A stretch of DNA of 64,000 bases, from assembly GCA_034440635.1 (NCBI GenBank), contig JAOTON010002189.1:62001-126000 (forward strand), written 5' to 3'. Numbering within the stretch: the first letter of the stretch is position 1; every line of letters starts with the position of its first letter. The position numbers were made by a program, and so were the translations under genes. Shown in pieces: positions 35,325-47,879 of this stretch. The notes under the pieces were generated by a model. It was not told the DNA's origin. It was given only the letters and a program-made list of their open reading frames with translations, and made no database searches. Source of the stretch: Lepas anatifera (taxonomy: Eukaryota; Arthropoda; Thecostraca; Lepadidae).

Positions 35325-36800
35325 TGTAAGCCATAGGCAGATCCAGGGAAATGAAAGTAGACGAGGATTCTATAAAACAAAGCATGCTTGCCATAGGCAG
35401 ATTCAGGGAGGGGAAGTGGATGGGCTGCCGTAAAACAAAGCGCAAATTTGGCATGGGCGTATTCAAGGGGAGTGGAAGTTGACGGGGGCCCTTGTCAAAT
35501 AAAAAATATCATAGGCGGATTCAGGGGAGGGGAAGAAACCGTGCCGGAGAAAAACAAAGTGTACTTACACAGGCAAATTCAGGTTGGGGAAACTATCGCG
35601 GTGTACCATGAAGCAAAGTATTCTTGCCATAGTCGTATCCAGGGACTCAAGAGAGTGGGGAAGGCGGATAGGAGACTGGGTCCATGTAGAGCAAAGCCTA
35701 CATGCAGTAGGCGGATTCAAGAGGAGAAATGGGACAGTGTCCTGCAAAGCATGACACATGGGTTCTGTAGATCACAGCATGCTTTCCAGTGGCGGATTCA
35801 GGAAGAGGAATTGCTCCAGCCGACTACAGAGCAAGGAATCATTGGTATAGGTGCACCCGGGGAAGGGAGGGCAGACAATAGGGGAATACAGGAGAGGCAA
35901 AGTAGACGGGCTCATATAAAGCAGAATATTTCTCTCATAGGCGTATTCAGGGGAGGGAAGGTAGACGGGTCACGCAAGAACAAAGCAAACATGTCATTTG
36001 CCGATTCAAGAGGAGAAATGGGGAAATGGGGCGGAGTTTCACAAAATACAGCGCATGGACCATGTCGAACACAACGTGCTTGTCATAGAGGATTTAGGAG
36101 GGAAAATTATTGGGGTTCACCACAAAACGAAGGATCCTTAGTTTAGTGGCATGCCGGGATGAGGGCGCGAATCATTGGTGGGTCCAAGGGCGGACAAGTA
36201 GATGGGGTTCTATTAAACAAAGCTTACTTATCATGGGCGGATACAGGAGGGGAAGATTGGGCAGTCTCTCGCAAAAGCACGACGGGCCTTGTAGATCACA
36301 ACGTGGTTGCCATAGCCGGGTTCAGGAGGGGCATTGCTGCAGCGCACCACGGAACAAGGAACCTTTGGCATATGTGCATCCGAGGAAGGGGAAGCAGACC
36401 ATAGGCGGATTCAGGGGAGGGGAAGTAGACGGGGGGTTCTATAAAACAAAGCATGATTGACATAGGCAGATTCAGGATAAAACTGTAGTGCTTCACCACA
36501 GAGTTAGCATAGGCGCATTCAGGCATGGGGATACAGATCATTGGCGGATTTAAAGGAGGGTAACTAGATGAGGGTCCTATATAATAAAGCATAATTGATA
36601 AAGGCGGATTTAGGGGCGGGAAAGTAGATCAGGCCCACATAAAACAAAACACAGTGGATCTACCTACAGCAAAGCATACTTATCATGGGCGGATTCAAGG
36701 GGGAATAGGGAGTTGCCCAGAGTAATATATTCCTGGCAGAGGCGCATATAGGGAAGGAAAGTAGACCGGCCCAGAGAGCAAAGCACAGGGAATCCAGAGA
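35325..36800 (+). repeat. Satellite built from MITE-end unit CATAGGCGGATTCAGG
   Basis: About twenty diverged units, roughly 60-90 bp each, of the pattern CATAGGCGGATTCAGGGG, AGGGGAAGTAGACGG, then ATAAAACAAAGCAT. The first segment equals the left terminus of MITE family M (24842 and 59364). The array seems to have grown from an element end plus adjacent sequence. The 232-codon frame at 35448-36146 is a by-product of the units. Confidence 0.85.
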
Positions 36801-36819
36801 GGAGGAGGTAGACCATAGG

Positions 36820-37210
36820 CGGAAAAATCCCTGGGGCCCCTGCTTCTAAGACCGGCTACCACTAGAGGGTCTCCGAGGGGCCGACTGTAACTAGTTGGCC
36901 CTTGCCCATGTGACTATTTGACTACTGGGCCCCCCTGCCCCTGAAAACTTCCACAAGAAGGCGCCTACTTCAGGAGGATTCCTGCTCTTGGGGTACCATC
37001 TCGTAACTCCCCTGCTCTTGGGCTCCTTTTTGTGAAGGCCTCCTGCTTGCGGGGTGCCCACGCCTGGAACTGACGGTAGCTAGGGGGTCCTCTGGCTCTG
37101 AAGGACCCTGCTCGCTGACTTTGACTGCCAATAGGGGCCACTGTTTCTGGGTGCACTGCCCCTGGGGCCAAATTCCACTAGGGGCTTCTTCCCGTGGGCC
37201 CCTGCTTCCA
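36820..37210. repeat. Degenerate GC-rich minisatellite (GGGCCCCTGCTTC)
   Basis: Loose repeats of the kind GGGGCCCCTGCTTCT and CCTGCTCTTGGGG. They share the GGGGCCCCTG core with the arrays at 1.7-3.2 kb and 60-64 kb. Confidence 0.55.
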
Positions 37211-37449
37211 GAGCAGCAAAAAGTCGGGCTCTCGGGTCATAAAGTGCCCGACAGATTTTAGGGCACGGTATGGTCCTGCGACAGATCTTACAATCTGTGA
37301 GAAAAAATCTTGAAAGGAAACAGAAAATATTTTTTGTTCTAAAAAAAACTTAATATTAGAATTGTCACCTCTTTCACTCAACAAGTTTTTCATGAATTTG
37401 CACCTCTCCCATATCAAGCCAGTGTGCGGCAAGAACTGATGGCAAATCA

Positions 37450-37570
37450 AGGAACTTATGAATCGAGGGATCTTTGAATAGAGGGCCTTATGCACAGAGG
37501 GTCTTTTCGAGGGACTTATAAATCGAGGGACCTTTGAATAGAGGGCCTTATGTCCAGAGGGCCTTTAAAC
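37450..37570. repeat. Two-copy tandem repeat, ~60 bp
   Basis: The phrase AATCGAGGGA(T/C)CTTTGAATA, then GAGGGCCTTATG and CAGAGGG, occurs twice in a row. Confidence 0.8.
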
Positions 37571-37579
37571 GTCACCCAG

Positions 37580-39860
37580 AAAATCCTCTGCTGGAAAAAT
37601 TCCTTCACCGGCCTGTCGGGCCCGATTTGTATTCCATACAAGGTCCTAGAGAGAGAAGGTAGAACGTTCCGCCACCAAAACATGGCAACCGCTTGTTTTC
37701 AAGGTCATTTTTGTTATTGTCGTGTGATGACGAAATATCAACCAAACAAACCGAAACTCCCCGTCCAGATAGCATGGGGGAGGTGAGATGGAGATTTGTT
37801 ATGGGGTGTGGTGAGTAGATTTGGGGTAGGGTGGAATTTTAATATAATTTTCTGAATAGAGAAATGATCGAGGAATATGTCCAGCATAGAAAATGACAAT
37901 TTTGCATCATAGTTCGTCACTAATACGTGTTTAAATTCGGGAATGCGTAAGTGGCGCGTTCGGGTTTGATACTATGCGAGGAGTTTTTAGCCTTTTGGAA
38001 GCCTGGAAATCGTATTTAATGTGCCAGTAGGATGGGATGGTGATTTTCACATTCTGTGGACCTGAAGCGACAGGCCCAATCGAGGTTTTGCAAAAGAAAT
38101 GTATGATTTTTCATATCAGAATATCAAGTTTTCCATTTGAGTTCTATTGCCATTTATTTATGTGTGGTTTATTTATTTTGACCTGTCCTTTCCATGTGAT
38201 TAACTTACATTTCCTCAATTGCATGATTATTATCAGTTAGTTTCATATCATCGAGCAAATCTGGTCCTATTACAAGCTGTATTATACTTATACTACACTA
38301 CTATTTATGTATGCAATACCTACATACATGGGTAAGCCATGACTATAATGGGTGCTGCCCATTATACCCAAGCAAAATGCATATTCAATACAACTTCAAA
38401 TATAAAACAAAACATCCATTTTTGGACTGAGTGTTCTTACATGTTGAATGGACAGTGCTGAATTGAATGTTGTACTTGGAAGTTATCGGAATTTGTTATG
38501 TATTGGAATTGTGCTGTCCCGCCACATAGGCATGCATCAGTCATGCTTTGCCATGGATGCATGTGTTGACATGGGCATTCAAAGTATTTTTTGTTAATAA
38601 GAGCAGTGTTGCAGTGCTAAAATGGTATCTCCAATGCATTGGCAATTTGAGATACCCCATTTTCTCTTGCACATTGGAGAGCCACTCTGCAAAGTATGGC
38701 AGCAGGCTAGTCGAGTCGCCCTAGCAATGTAAAATTCTTGCACCACCAGCCTCCAAAAATTTCACTAAACTTTCATATACCAGGGAGAAAAATGCACACA
38801 TTGCTACCCACACAATGCAATACTACCTCTCTTATTAGTTAGTTGGTTAAGGACTTTTTACAAGGCCACCTTCTGTGTTTTAATAACCATTCAGCCATTG
38901 TTTGTTTGGTTTAAGTGTCAACTTCCTCGCACCAGTCTTGCAAATTCACACCAGGTTGATAAAATTCACATTACTAGCTCCTGTCTTCAAGGGAATTCGC
39001 ACTGACAAGATCTCGTTGAAAATGCCATACTTTGCACACTGGGTGGAGAGGTCACGTGCTGAAATAGGTTCTCCAGAAAGTCACCCACGTTTTCAATTAC
39101 TATCGTCAAATGCAAATTTCCTCCTTCTTTGTCATGATGTTACTTTGTGTATGGTGAGGAGGAAATGCTGCTGGTAATTTTAAATGATTTTAAATTTCAG
39201 CCTCAGCATACTCAAAAGCCTGTTTAAGAATAAGCTTTAGTGCTTTGCAACAAACCAACCGCTGAAGTAATGGTGCTCCCAACTTTCAAAAGGATAAGGA
39301 AATCCTTACTGTTAACACTTGGTATTTGAACCTGGGTCAACAGTAATGAAGCTAATCCTGCATTCTTTAAAGTATTCCAAACCAGTGAGGCTTGTACCTT
39401 GGATACTGTTGAAGCATGTTACTGCCTTTTGCCTTTAAACTCTTAAATCTGCTTTCTTTAGAACAAAACTTCAGGTTGTTTGTTGGTTGATTAGCTTTTT
39501 GTTGTTTTATGTACATTTTGTAATTTTGCTCACTTATAGACTCCAGGGAAGCTGAAATATGAACTAAAACTACAATGGTGGCATGGAAGTTAAAAAAATA
39601 AGAGCAGTGAATAAAGTTAATTTCCTGTGTAAAAGACAGGAGCACAGACCATGGTTGTTTTGCATGATTTTTGTGTAATATATAATGAGTTTGTCCAGCC
39701 ATGTCACGAAAAACATTCACATATGTTTTCCTCTTGTGTTTCTACCTCCTTATTTGCTGCTAGATCCATCGAGAATTTAAATATGTACGGAGGTTCGTGT
39801 AGCCTCCCCAAAAGGTGGGATTCTGTTCTGGTCTTTGCTTCTCGTTGAAAATTATTGGCC
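37580..39860. other. No recognised feature
   Basis: About 2.3 kb of AT-rich sequence. Short open frames only, and no repeat seen elsewhere in the window. Confidence 0.4.
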
Positions 39861-39868
39861 AGCTCTCA

Positions 39869-40101
39869 TATTTGGATCCAAGGCAGGTGTCATACCGATC
39901 GACCCTCATCACCCTCTAAAAAGGTAGATGCCCCCTTCCACCTGGAAAGGTTGATGGTGCCCCTTTGAAATATCGTTCCTTCGATGCAAAAATCGGGTAC
40001 CCAGTGATAGGTTGGCGCCCACCCGATTGTTTTTCCGGTTAAAACTTTTGCCCCTGGTCCGGATGGCGCCCCCCAATGGACAACCTGGATCCAGCTCTGC
40101 C
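39869..40101 (-). mobile_element. hAT-type MITE family M, 233 bp, reverse copy
   Basis: Read on the minus strand it begins GGCAGAGCTGGATCCAGG and shares GGGGGGCGCCATCCGGACCA, GGGTGGGCGCC and GATCGGT with the other copies. Its flanks AGCTCTCA and AGCTCTTT agree at six of eight positions. Confidence 0.75.
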
Positions 40102-40439
40102 AGCTCTTTGATGAATTACTCAAATATCAAGCAGGTATTAGCAGAAATCATCATTACATTACTTTGACTTTATATGAATTCACTAAAAAATGCCTATGGC
40201 TGGTGGCACGATTCAATCTTGATTCAACCCACAGCCTCACTCAACCATCCTCTTTCTGCCTTTGCTTAGATGGTATGAATGAAAATGGTAATATCTTAGA
40301 TGGTTGATAATTTTGTCTGCAGGGGTCTGCCAATAGTCTTGTCTAATGTGACTGCAGCAGTTTTCTCGTTTGTTCCTCTCTCGATAATTTAATGCAAATT
40401 TCCATATCCAAGCAAGGTCAATTGTTACGATTTTGGAAT

Positions 40440-40639
40440 TTAATGCAATTTTACTTGCTCTTTCAGGAAGTCTTCGATGCTGGCATGCTCAGGAGGCGAT
40501 GAGTAACTGCCATTTGAGTTGGCAAACAAAGCCTGCAAGAAAGTTTTCGTAACGGAAGAAGAGAGCACATTCAGCCCACTATTGTCGTCTGTAGAATTTA
40601 GGCTGTGAACTAAGAGCAACATTTCCCATGGTACATTTC
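40440..40639 (-). CDS. Candidate terminal coding exon, gene unknown
   Basis: After a possible acceptor (ACAAACAG|GAAATG) at 40639, about 66 codons are open to TAA at 40440. The residues look protein-like and not repetitive (NVPWEMLLLVHSLN, then SSVTKTFLQALFANSNGSY, then ASIEDFLKEQVKLH). The polypyrimidine tract is weak, no upstream exon was found, and dispersed repeat C begins just upstream. I do not recognise the family. Confidence 0.3.
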
Positions 40640-40699
40640 CTGTTTGTTGTTCAAGCATGAGTTGTTGGTTGAAATAAATATATTAAGCTCTTATTATAA

Positions 40700-40930
40700 T
40701 TTTTCGTCTGGTCTGTTCATGCAAGCTAGCGTTTTCAGATATATCAAAGCGACGCAGTGCATCGTTGTCCCTTATGCCTCCATTCGGCGCTGACGTCCAC
40801 TGCATCAACGGTCTCGTCAAAGATAGCACCATCGGCCGGAGACGGTATGCCGCCACTTCGTTTCGTGCTTTCCGTTCAATACTGCTTCAGCGGGAAGAAA
40901 CTCAGATAAAATCGTCATTTGTTAACTTAC
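40700..40930 (-). repeat. Dispersed repeat C, copy 2
   Basis: Reverse-complement partner of 30830-31060, sharing GCTGAAGC(A/G)GTATTGAACG and the GCCGAATGGAGG block. Confidence 0.6.
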
Positions 40931-41974
40931 CAAGTCATATATATTCAATAAGCGCGTACAGTGAATATTCGTCGCTAATGGATACGACATGACTAGCTAT
41001 TTCTGAAGGTATATCACTACAGCAGTGGAGTAAAGCTTGCTTTGTTGATAAAAAATTATACTAAACCTTAACAAAAATTATTCAGTACACAACATTCAGG
41101 AAACAAAACTATTATTAAATACATGAAAGAAACAAGCTTGTAAAAAGAATAACAACTATTTTTTAAGAAAAATTGTACATTTGAGTGAAGGGAGCAAAAG
41201 GAGATGTCAATGTGGCACTAGAAATCTAGCCAAAAACCGAGATGAAAGACTATTCTAAACGTCAATGTGCGAGCTCTATCCATATCCATCCAATCTATCT
41301 ATATCCAAGCCAGTGTTGGGATAACCGGTTGTTGCATCCTGATTCTCAGCTCTATCTGGGTTGGTCCATCAAGCAGCAAATGGAAGTCTATTACAAATGT
41401 AGGACAAATCATACAAATGGTTTTAAATGACCACAAAAAGGAACAATAGGAACTGCACAAAACACTATAATTCTGCAAGGAGCAAAAAACAACATGCCAG
41501 ACAACAAGAAGCATTGCTAAGCCAGACACAGAAATAAGTAGGTGCAATTTACTCTATTACCTAAGGTGTAGGACCTAATAGTACATAAATAGGTGCTATT
41601 TACTCTATTAGGTAACTTAGGTGCACTCCTGTATTCGAGGTAATAAATATTCTTGCGCCAGATTCGTAACGCTCCATTCAACACAGAATTACTATACAGC
41701 TACATCAAAAATCCCAAATCTTTGTGACTGAAATTATTTTCCAGTCATTTCTCCACCAGAAAAAACTAAATTTCATGGCCCTACTCCCACGGATAGCGCA
41801 AAAGAACACACAAAAATCCCACCCGAGTCCTAATTCCCGCCCACTTATCATGGAGCCGTGCTGTTGCATGGTTGACCTGACGTCATCGCAGCCGTCAGAG
41901 GTCGCCAAACGGTTGCCACTTTCCGCCAATGCTGAAGGGCCGGAGCGCGGGGACGGTTCATTTTTGCCACAGTT
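40931..41974. other. No recognised feature
   Basis: AT-rich sequence with a short AAATAGGTGCTATTTACTCTATTA duplication at about 41530-41610. No supported gene. Confidence 0.4.
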
Positions 41975-42385
41975 CATAAGTTCAGCACGGTCATACGTGC
42001 CGCACGATCAAAAGTGCAGCATGTTCAAAAGTGCAGCAGTTCAAAAGTGCAGCAAGGTCAAGGAAGGGATGTTCAAAACGCCCACAGTTCAAAAGTGCAG
42101 CACGATCAAAAGTGCAGCACGTTCAAAAGTGCCACTACTCATAACAGCCGCAGCTCAAAAGTGCAGCACCATTAAGGAAGCAATGTTCAAAACGCCCGCA
42201 GTTCATAAGTGCCGCACGATCAAAGTGCAGCACGATCAAAAGCCCAACAGTTCATAAGTGCAGCACGTTCAAAAGTGCAGCATGTTCAAAACTGCAGCGC
42301 ATTCAAAAGTGCAGCACGATCAAAATTACAGCCTGTTCAAACGTGCAGCACGTTCAAATGTGAAGCCCGATTAAAAGGATCAGGC
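41975..42385. repeat. ~16 bp minisatellite (AAAAGTGCAGCACGTTC)
   Basis: About 24 units of TTCAAAAGTGCAGCACGATC type run from about 41975 to 42385. A longer block (AAGGAAG(G/C)(G/A)ATGTTCAAAACGCC) recurs near 42060 and 42175, so there is a higher-order period of about 117 bp. Confidence 0.9.
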
Positions 42386-42597
42386 CAATCATAGATTGGG
42401 TCAGAACGCAAATCATTAGAATCGGAGGGTAAGTCCAAAAATAAAAGCAAAGACGGTATCTTCATTCCCACCGATGTTTTTTTTTAGTTTAAATTATCTT
42501 GCCCATACATTTCCAACGGAGAGGCCATGGCTCGTACCTGACCTACAGTCGTCTCTACAAAAAAAAAAATCCCGGATTGTCCATAGATTAGCCCTAT

Positions 42598-43070
42598 TAT
42601 TTCTAACCTATATCCACATGTGCCCCACCGGGGTCGTCGGCACGACGCGCCTTGCTGGGAAGACGTACATTTCGCCCTTCTTCCGTGTCTTATTTCCCAG
42701 GAAAGCTAGATAAAAATTACGGACGGCCGGCGAAAAGTGTGCTCGAAACAAAGAGAAATTATCAGAATTATTTCATTTCAGGTCAATGTTGAAGCCAGCA
42801 TAGGTCAAAGAAGGCTCCCATAGGCTTACAACAGCGCCGTGTACGTTTCCCTCTTTAGACTTTTACTCAGCGAAGCTAGAGCAAATATTTATACATCACT
42901 GGATTCCTCTCACAGCGGAAAACCGAAAGATGTATAGTTAATATGATATTGCTAGGCCAAGTGATAATAGCCTAACAACGACCTATGGCAGGGTCACAGG
43001 GTGACCCGGTATGGTCATGTTGCAAATCAATCGACGCCCCGTGACAAGATAAGCGCAATGCGAGCAAGAC
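42598..43070 (+). repeat. Dispersed repeat A, copy 1 (left half)
   Basis: It shares with 53898-54390 and 55518-56260: CCCCRCYGGGGTC near the start, GGAAAGCTA, AATTACGGACGGC, AGCATAGGTCAAAGAAGG, AGAGCAAATATTTATRCATC, CAGGGTGA and TATGGTCATGTTGCA. It stops at GCAATGCGAGCAAGA, and the family resumes at 46938. The copy is therefore split by the sequence between, which includes (TA)n and a 3.5 kb element. Confidence 0.8.
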
Positions 43071-43267
43071 CCTCGCGTTGAGTGCCAGTCTTGTGTCGGT
43101 TGTCGACTTTAGATGTAACCTAGGGCGCATGAACACTGATCCTGTCGGAAAAATTATATGTAAATTAGGCCCGAATCTGTTTATCGAATGCATATTATGA
43201 TGGCTCCTCAATGGGACGGTGGTGCGCATATGTGTCGGCATATGAACATGCGTGTTTGTATTGAAAA

Positions 43268-43367
<100 letters not shown>

Positions 43368-44160
43368 GAGAGTGGGGTAAGATGCCCAGGGTTTTGGGAA
43401 ATCCGGATTATGAAAAAACCGTGGTACCAACAGTGCTGCTTTAGATGTCAAGTCGTAGCATGATCATTTATCTTCCTTATAGAGTCAATGAAATCGCTGA
43501 TAATTATCATATTTTCTAACTATGATGATTTTACCAGAGGCTTTGTAAAGGGGCGTCTTACCCCATCGGGTGGGTAAGACACCCCTGGGGCTTGGTAAGA
43601 TGCCCCACTCCTGGGCATCTTACCCCATTTTGGTCTATCGTTGATGAAGTAGCTTTTTCGTAGTTCTTAGCTTCATTGGTAATCATTTAAGTATTATTCA
43701 GAAGTCAGAATGTATCTAGAAGCGTCCACGCACATTAATAAAACATGTAGGTGGTTTTTCACGTTCCCACGTCTAATAAATTAAGTTACGTAAAACTAAC
43801 GATAAAACCAAGCATAAACGCATACCATAAAAGTAGTATAAAATGAAACACATACACAAACAAACACGACGAAGAACGAAACGAAGTAAACTGGTACGAG
43901 GATTCTGAGCACCCTCCCTGAATCCCCTACCTTGTCTATTCTGTGTTCCCATTGTTTCAATTCACCATTTTAAAAGAAATATGGGCCAGAAGTTGTTAAG
44001 TGCAAAAACATTCACTTCAGACAGTAAAAATGACGTGTGGCGACTCGAAGCTTCCTCCCACTAACCGTCTCAGGCTCCCAGTCTATCATTTATGGCACAG
44101 CCTTCGCAGGCAGTGCACTCGATCCATTCTTCGCACGAGAGAACAAAACTCACTCCGCAG

Positions 44161-45155
44161 CAGAGATGGCCTACGCTACGTTACGAAACTATTTTTCCGT
44201 AGCCGTAGCTCTGGATAAGAAATGAGCGTAGCTGGGCGGATTCTGTAGCGTACTACGCCAAAATTTAGCGTGTCGTAGCGTACTACGAAAAAAAGTTACG
44301 TCATATATGTATACACCTTCTCGTGAACTCGATCGTGGTACTAAGACTTCTTGGTAACGATTTGCTTTAATTCGAAATTTGAAATAGAAGTGATAATATT
44401 TGAAAAGTTACGACAACAATTTCACGAAAAATGCATCAAATCGCTGCAAATTAAGACCGTAACGTTTTGGTGGATAGTGTAATACACGGACACATTTTTG
44501 GGCTTGTAAAAATTAGAAGTCAGTTTATTTCGATTTTTTCTTCAACTGGTGACAATAATTCCCGACCACTGATCACACACATCAGGTCATACACATCAGG
44601 TCAACAGGTCACACATCAGGTCAGGTCAAGATCACTATCTAATCTAGCGTAGTCAATATGCACATTAAACAACTCGTAGTAGCAATCTCAACGTAATGTT
44701 ATCAAAATACAAGTTTTATCGTCATTTCCTTTAAAGTTATTGACACAAATCTGAAAATTTGCCTAACTAGCCCAGATGACCTCTCAGAGGTCACAGGTAA
44801 AACATTGCAACAGGAACCTAGAAAGGGGCCCAGGATACCACGATTTGAGGAATGTGAAGGTTTTCTCAGCTTTGTCTACACAAATACAGCCAGATTTCTG
44901 TTTTTTTCGTACCACCGGTTAAACTCGAGGGGGATGTTGAAACACCCCCCACCGGGGCGAGGGTTAAAGTATAGATGTGTGTACAAAATGTTGATATCGC
45001 AATACGATATATTCTTTACCGTGGCCGTAGCTAAAATACCGTAATGCCGTAGTCAATGAAATATAACGTAGCGTAATTCCGTAGCGTAGTTTTGGCCAAA
45101 ATCGAACCGTAACGTAGCGTAATTCGGTAACGTAACGCAGCGTAGGCCTTCTCTG
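44161..45155. mobile_element. 995 bp hAT-type non-autonomous element, perfect TSD
   Basis: The ends are CAGAGATGGCCTACGCTACG and, inverted, CAGAGAAGGCCTACGCTGCG. A perfect 8 bp duplication CTCCGCAG lies at 44153-44160 and 45156-45163. Both subterminal regions are crowded with CGTAGCGTA and GTAACGTAGCG motifs (44170-44310 and 45018-45150). No transposase. Confidence 0.9.
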
Positions 45156-45436
45156 CTCCGCAGATGAGATATCTGGTATCATCATGCCCACTGTCTTTCT
45201 TCCCTTATACAGCTTTTGCCTGCCTCGGCACGTCTTTTTAGATACCTTTGCTTTTGCAACCTCTTTTACCAGTCTGTCTTTAAGAACCTTTTTTAGACGA
45301 ATGTTGTTGCAAGTTCGGTTTTTGGAGTTGGAGCCTCACTAAGGTCATCAATGGACTTGTCACGGAGACCCTAGCCCCACCATCGGAGCGAACAACTCCT
45401 GCAATGAAGAGTTAATTGAAAAGTCAAAGTTAAACA

Positions 45437-45636
45437 TCCCACAAATCACAGGGACGGCCGCCTCGCTCAGGTCATCCTCTCACCAGTCAGTTGCCAGCCG
45501 ACCTACGTCCGGTAAACTATTGAGCGCCGGAGCGTCTCAGGGGAACCGATCCCAAGCCTGGACATGCACTGCCACTGCATGTTCCTGAGCAGCGGGCCGG
45601 AGCCCTACGCTCTACCAACTGGGCTACCGGGATGGC
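45437..45636 (-). mobile_element. tRNA-derived SINE
   Basis: On the minus strand it begins CATCCCGGTAGCCCAGTTGG. The A box TAGCCCAGTTG fits TRGYNNARNNG fully (about 45617-45627). A B-box-like GGATCGGTTCC at about 45542-45552 matches 9 of 11 consensus positions. The A-B spacing is too long and no cloverleaf forms, so it is a SINE head and not a tRNA gene. The end is not defined. Confidence 0.6.
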
Positions 45637-46888
45637 AAATGTAGGGACAACGTAAGAGGTCAGGTACAGAGCTTTGTAGGATTAACCATGTGGAATATTT
45701 CAGGTCTAGTTCATTCGTAGGCGAATCCAGTGTAAACAGTCCAGCCATGGCTCCCTCCCAATCGGCCAAATTTAACCGATTTTGGCCAATACTGTTTTGA
45801 AATATGTTTTACGGTTTTGTTCATTTCAATTTAATTGCTTTGTGCCTCCACCACACCAGTTTGATCTGAAACCGCCTTGAGGTCAGCTCCGGTTGGGGTA
45901 TCAGGCCAGGTCCGGTCAACTCCCAAATAATTGTCTCAAGGTTTTAATGATTGAGCTGGTATTCGCTTTATCGAATGAGAGCACCAACCACAAAATTTGG
46001 CTGTTATGGGATTCCTTGCGGTAGTGGCCTGGGTTCAGGTGCGAGGCCTTCGATTGGAAAAGTTAGAAACAAAGCGACAGATTGCAGTGTGCTCTTATTT
46101 AACACGTACGGTCATGCACATCGAAAGCAGAGGACAGGAACCGGAGGACGGATCCCCTAACTCGCAAATCTGAGGGGACGTCTCCCTACAAGTTTTGGGA
46201 ATTGACCTAGGTTTTTATTGTCTCCCTATTACCTACGTAGGTTGACCTACGTAAATTCTTTCATGACCTTCATGGTCATTAGCTTTTGCAGACAGTCAAT
46301 TTAAAGTTCACGTCCCACCCCCATTACCAGTCCAGGGTCCGTATCCCCCAGTAACAATTCCGTGGCGCTGCCCGTGGGTAAGGCTTAGACTAACCCCAAG
46401 TTTAACACATATTTTTTACTCTAACAAATGGCGTTATATTGCTCTGGGGAAAGACGCCCCCTTTCCACGGGTAAAGTTGCCCATGGGGCATCTTTCCCCA
46501 TTCGTTGAGGGGGCATCTTTCCCATCAGTACCCAAACTAGATAAAACCTGAAGGAAAACAATCTTACCATTAATACACTCAAGGGAAATGCTCAGTTAAT
46601 GAGTTCAGTGTGCCATCATTCGTAATGGGAAGTCAAACAAAGCACGCATCCAATATTCTTCGAGATATCTGCAACCTATGTGGGCAATTTTTTCTTAGAA
46701 AAGCATCGAAACAAAGACTTACCCACCAGCTTCACGCAACTCACAGGAGGGAACTGAATTTTTGCGCAAGAAACAATCAAAGCCTCTGCTTTCGACCAAG
46801 AACAATATTATTTACCAGTAGTGGCCCGAATTGCCGGAAGAGGGGATGGGGCGTCTTACCCGATGGGGCATTTTACCCCACTCTCCCC

Positions 46889-46889
<1 letters not shown>

Positions 46890-46925
<36 letters not shown>
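46890..46925. repeat. (TA)n microsatellite, right of GGGG element
   Basis: About 36 bp of TA following the right end CTCTCCCC, presumably the other part of the target tract at 43270-43364. Confidence 0.95.
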
Positions 46926-46929
<4 letters not shown>

Positions 46930-46937
46930 CCCCAAAA

Positions 46938-47255
46938 AGATGGAAGCTTTAGCTCAATTCAGTGAGAAGTTATTGGCAATATAATCACTGTATGCTACTG
47001 TGACCTCACATGACATTTGAGAGGCTAGATGGTCAAAAACTCAACTTTATGGTCAAGATTGGAGTAATAATACACGGTTTGGGGATTTCCAAGTTGATCT
47101 CTCCAGTATTTCCTGAAAATGAACTTTTCCTATTTTTGCCGGAAACTCATAATGGGGTGACCCAAAAATTTATTCCACCCTGGGTACACAATGTGAGGAT
47201 TCGGAGAAAGAGGATCTGTAGGCTCAAACGACGTTATCATATTGGGAAATAGCAA
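46938..47255 (+). repeat. Dispersed repeat A, copy 1 (right half)
   Basis: GAAGCTTTAGCTCAATTCAG, GAGAAGTTATTGGCAAT, ATAATGGGGTGACC and GACGTTATCATATTG match the 3' part of the family at 55980-56170. It continues the half at 42598-43070. Confidence 0.75.
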
Positions 47256-47309
47256 TATTGCTCCCTAATTAAAAAAATAGCTTTAATCCGTCTAATTTCC
47301 CAGCTAACA

Positions 47310-47600
47310 CACCTTCGTGGTTACTGCATGGTAACCATATGGGCTCCCCATCACTTTCCGCGTGGTGCCCTCGTGGGGTGACCGCGAGGGGCCCACGCGG
47401 TTTTGGAAGATATTTCTGAGTGGGGCCCGCGTGGGCCAAACCACGTGGGATGACCGCGAGGTAACCTTGTGGGATAACCGTATGGTAACCGCGTGGGATA
47501 ACCATTTTGTAACCGTGTGTGATAACCGTATGGTAACCATGTGGGGTGACCATGAAGTAAACGTGTGGGATGACCATGTTGTCACTGCTTGGGATGATCT
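47310..47600. repeat. ~12/24 bp minisatellite (GTAACCGTGTGGGATGACC)
   Basis: Units such as GTGGGATAACCGTATGGTAACC repeat across 47310-47600, more ordered on the right. Both strands stay open, which explains the ORFs here. Confidence 0.88.
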
Positions 47601-47879
47601 CAAAGTAGCCAGATAAAATAACATAAAATATATTTTCATGATTACATCATATTGATTACCCTTATGCAGACTGCGTCAGATGACCTCACGGTAATTGTGA
47701 GGAATGATTACTTGGTAAGTATGCCTAAAATAAACTACGTTATAACACATTCATCAAGCACAAAAAAGGATTACTGCGCTCTGAGTTGTCCAGACACTGT
47801 TTGAATGCAAGACATTTTAAATGTTGATGAACTTTTGCTGGCCCCTCACAAAGGTACCAAAGATAGAAATAACACGTAT

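Noticed and set aside
35448..36146. A 232-codon frame with repeated RIQ phrases
   Set aside because: It follows the satellite unit length and has no domain.
41975..42385. Possible CRISPR-like array of short repeats
   Set aside because: There are no unique spacers; units are tandem and variable, in eukaryotic sequence.
45540..45636. tRNA gene
   Set aside because: A- and B-box-like strings are present, but spacing and arms do not form a cloverleaf. A SINE fits better.
47269..47639. 102-111 codon frames with repeated GYH and VIP words
   Set aside because: By-products of the 12/24 bp minisatellite.
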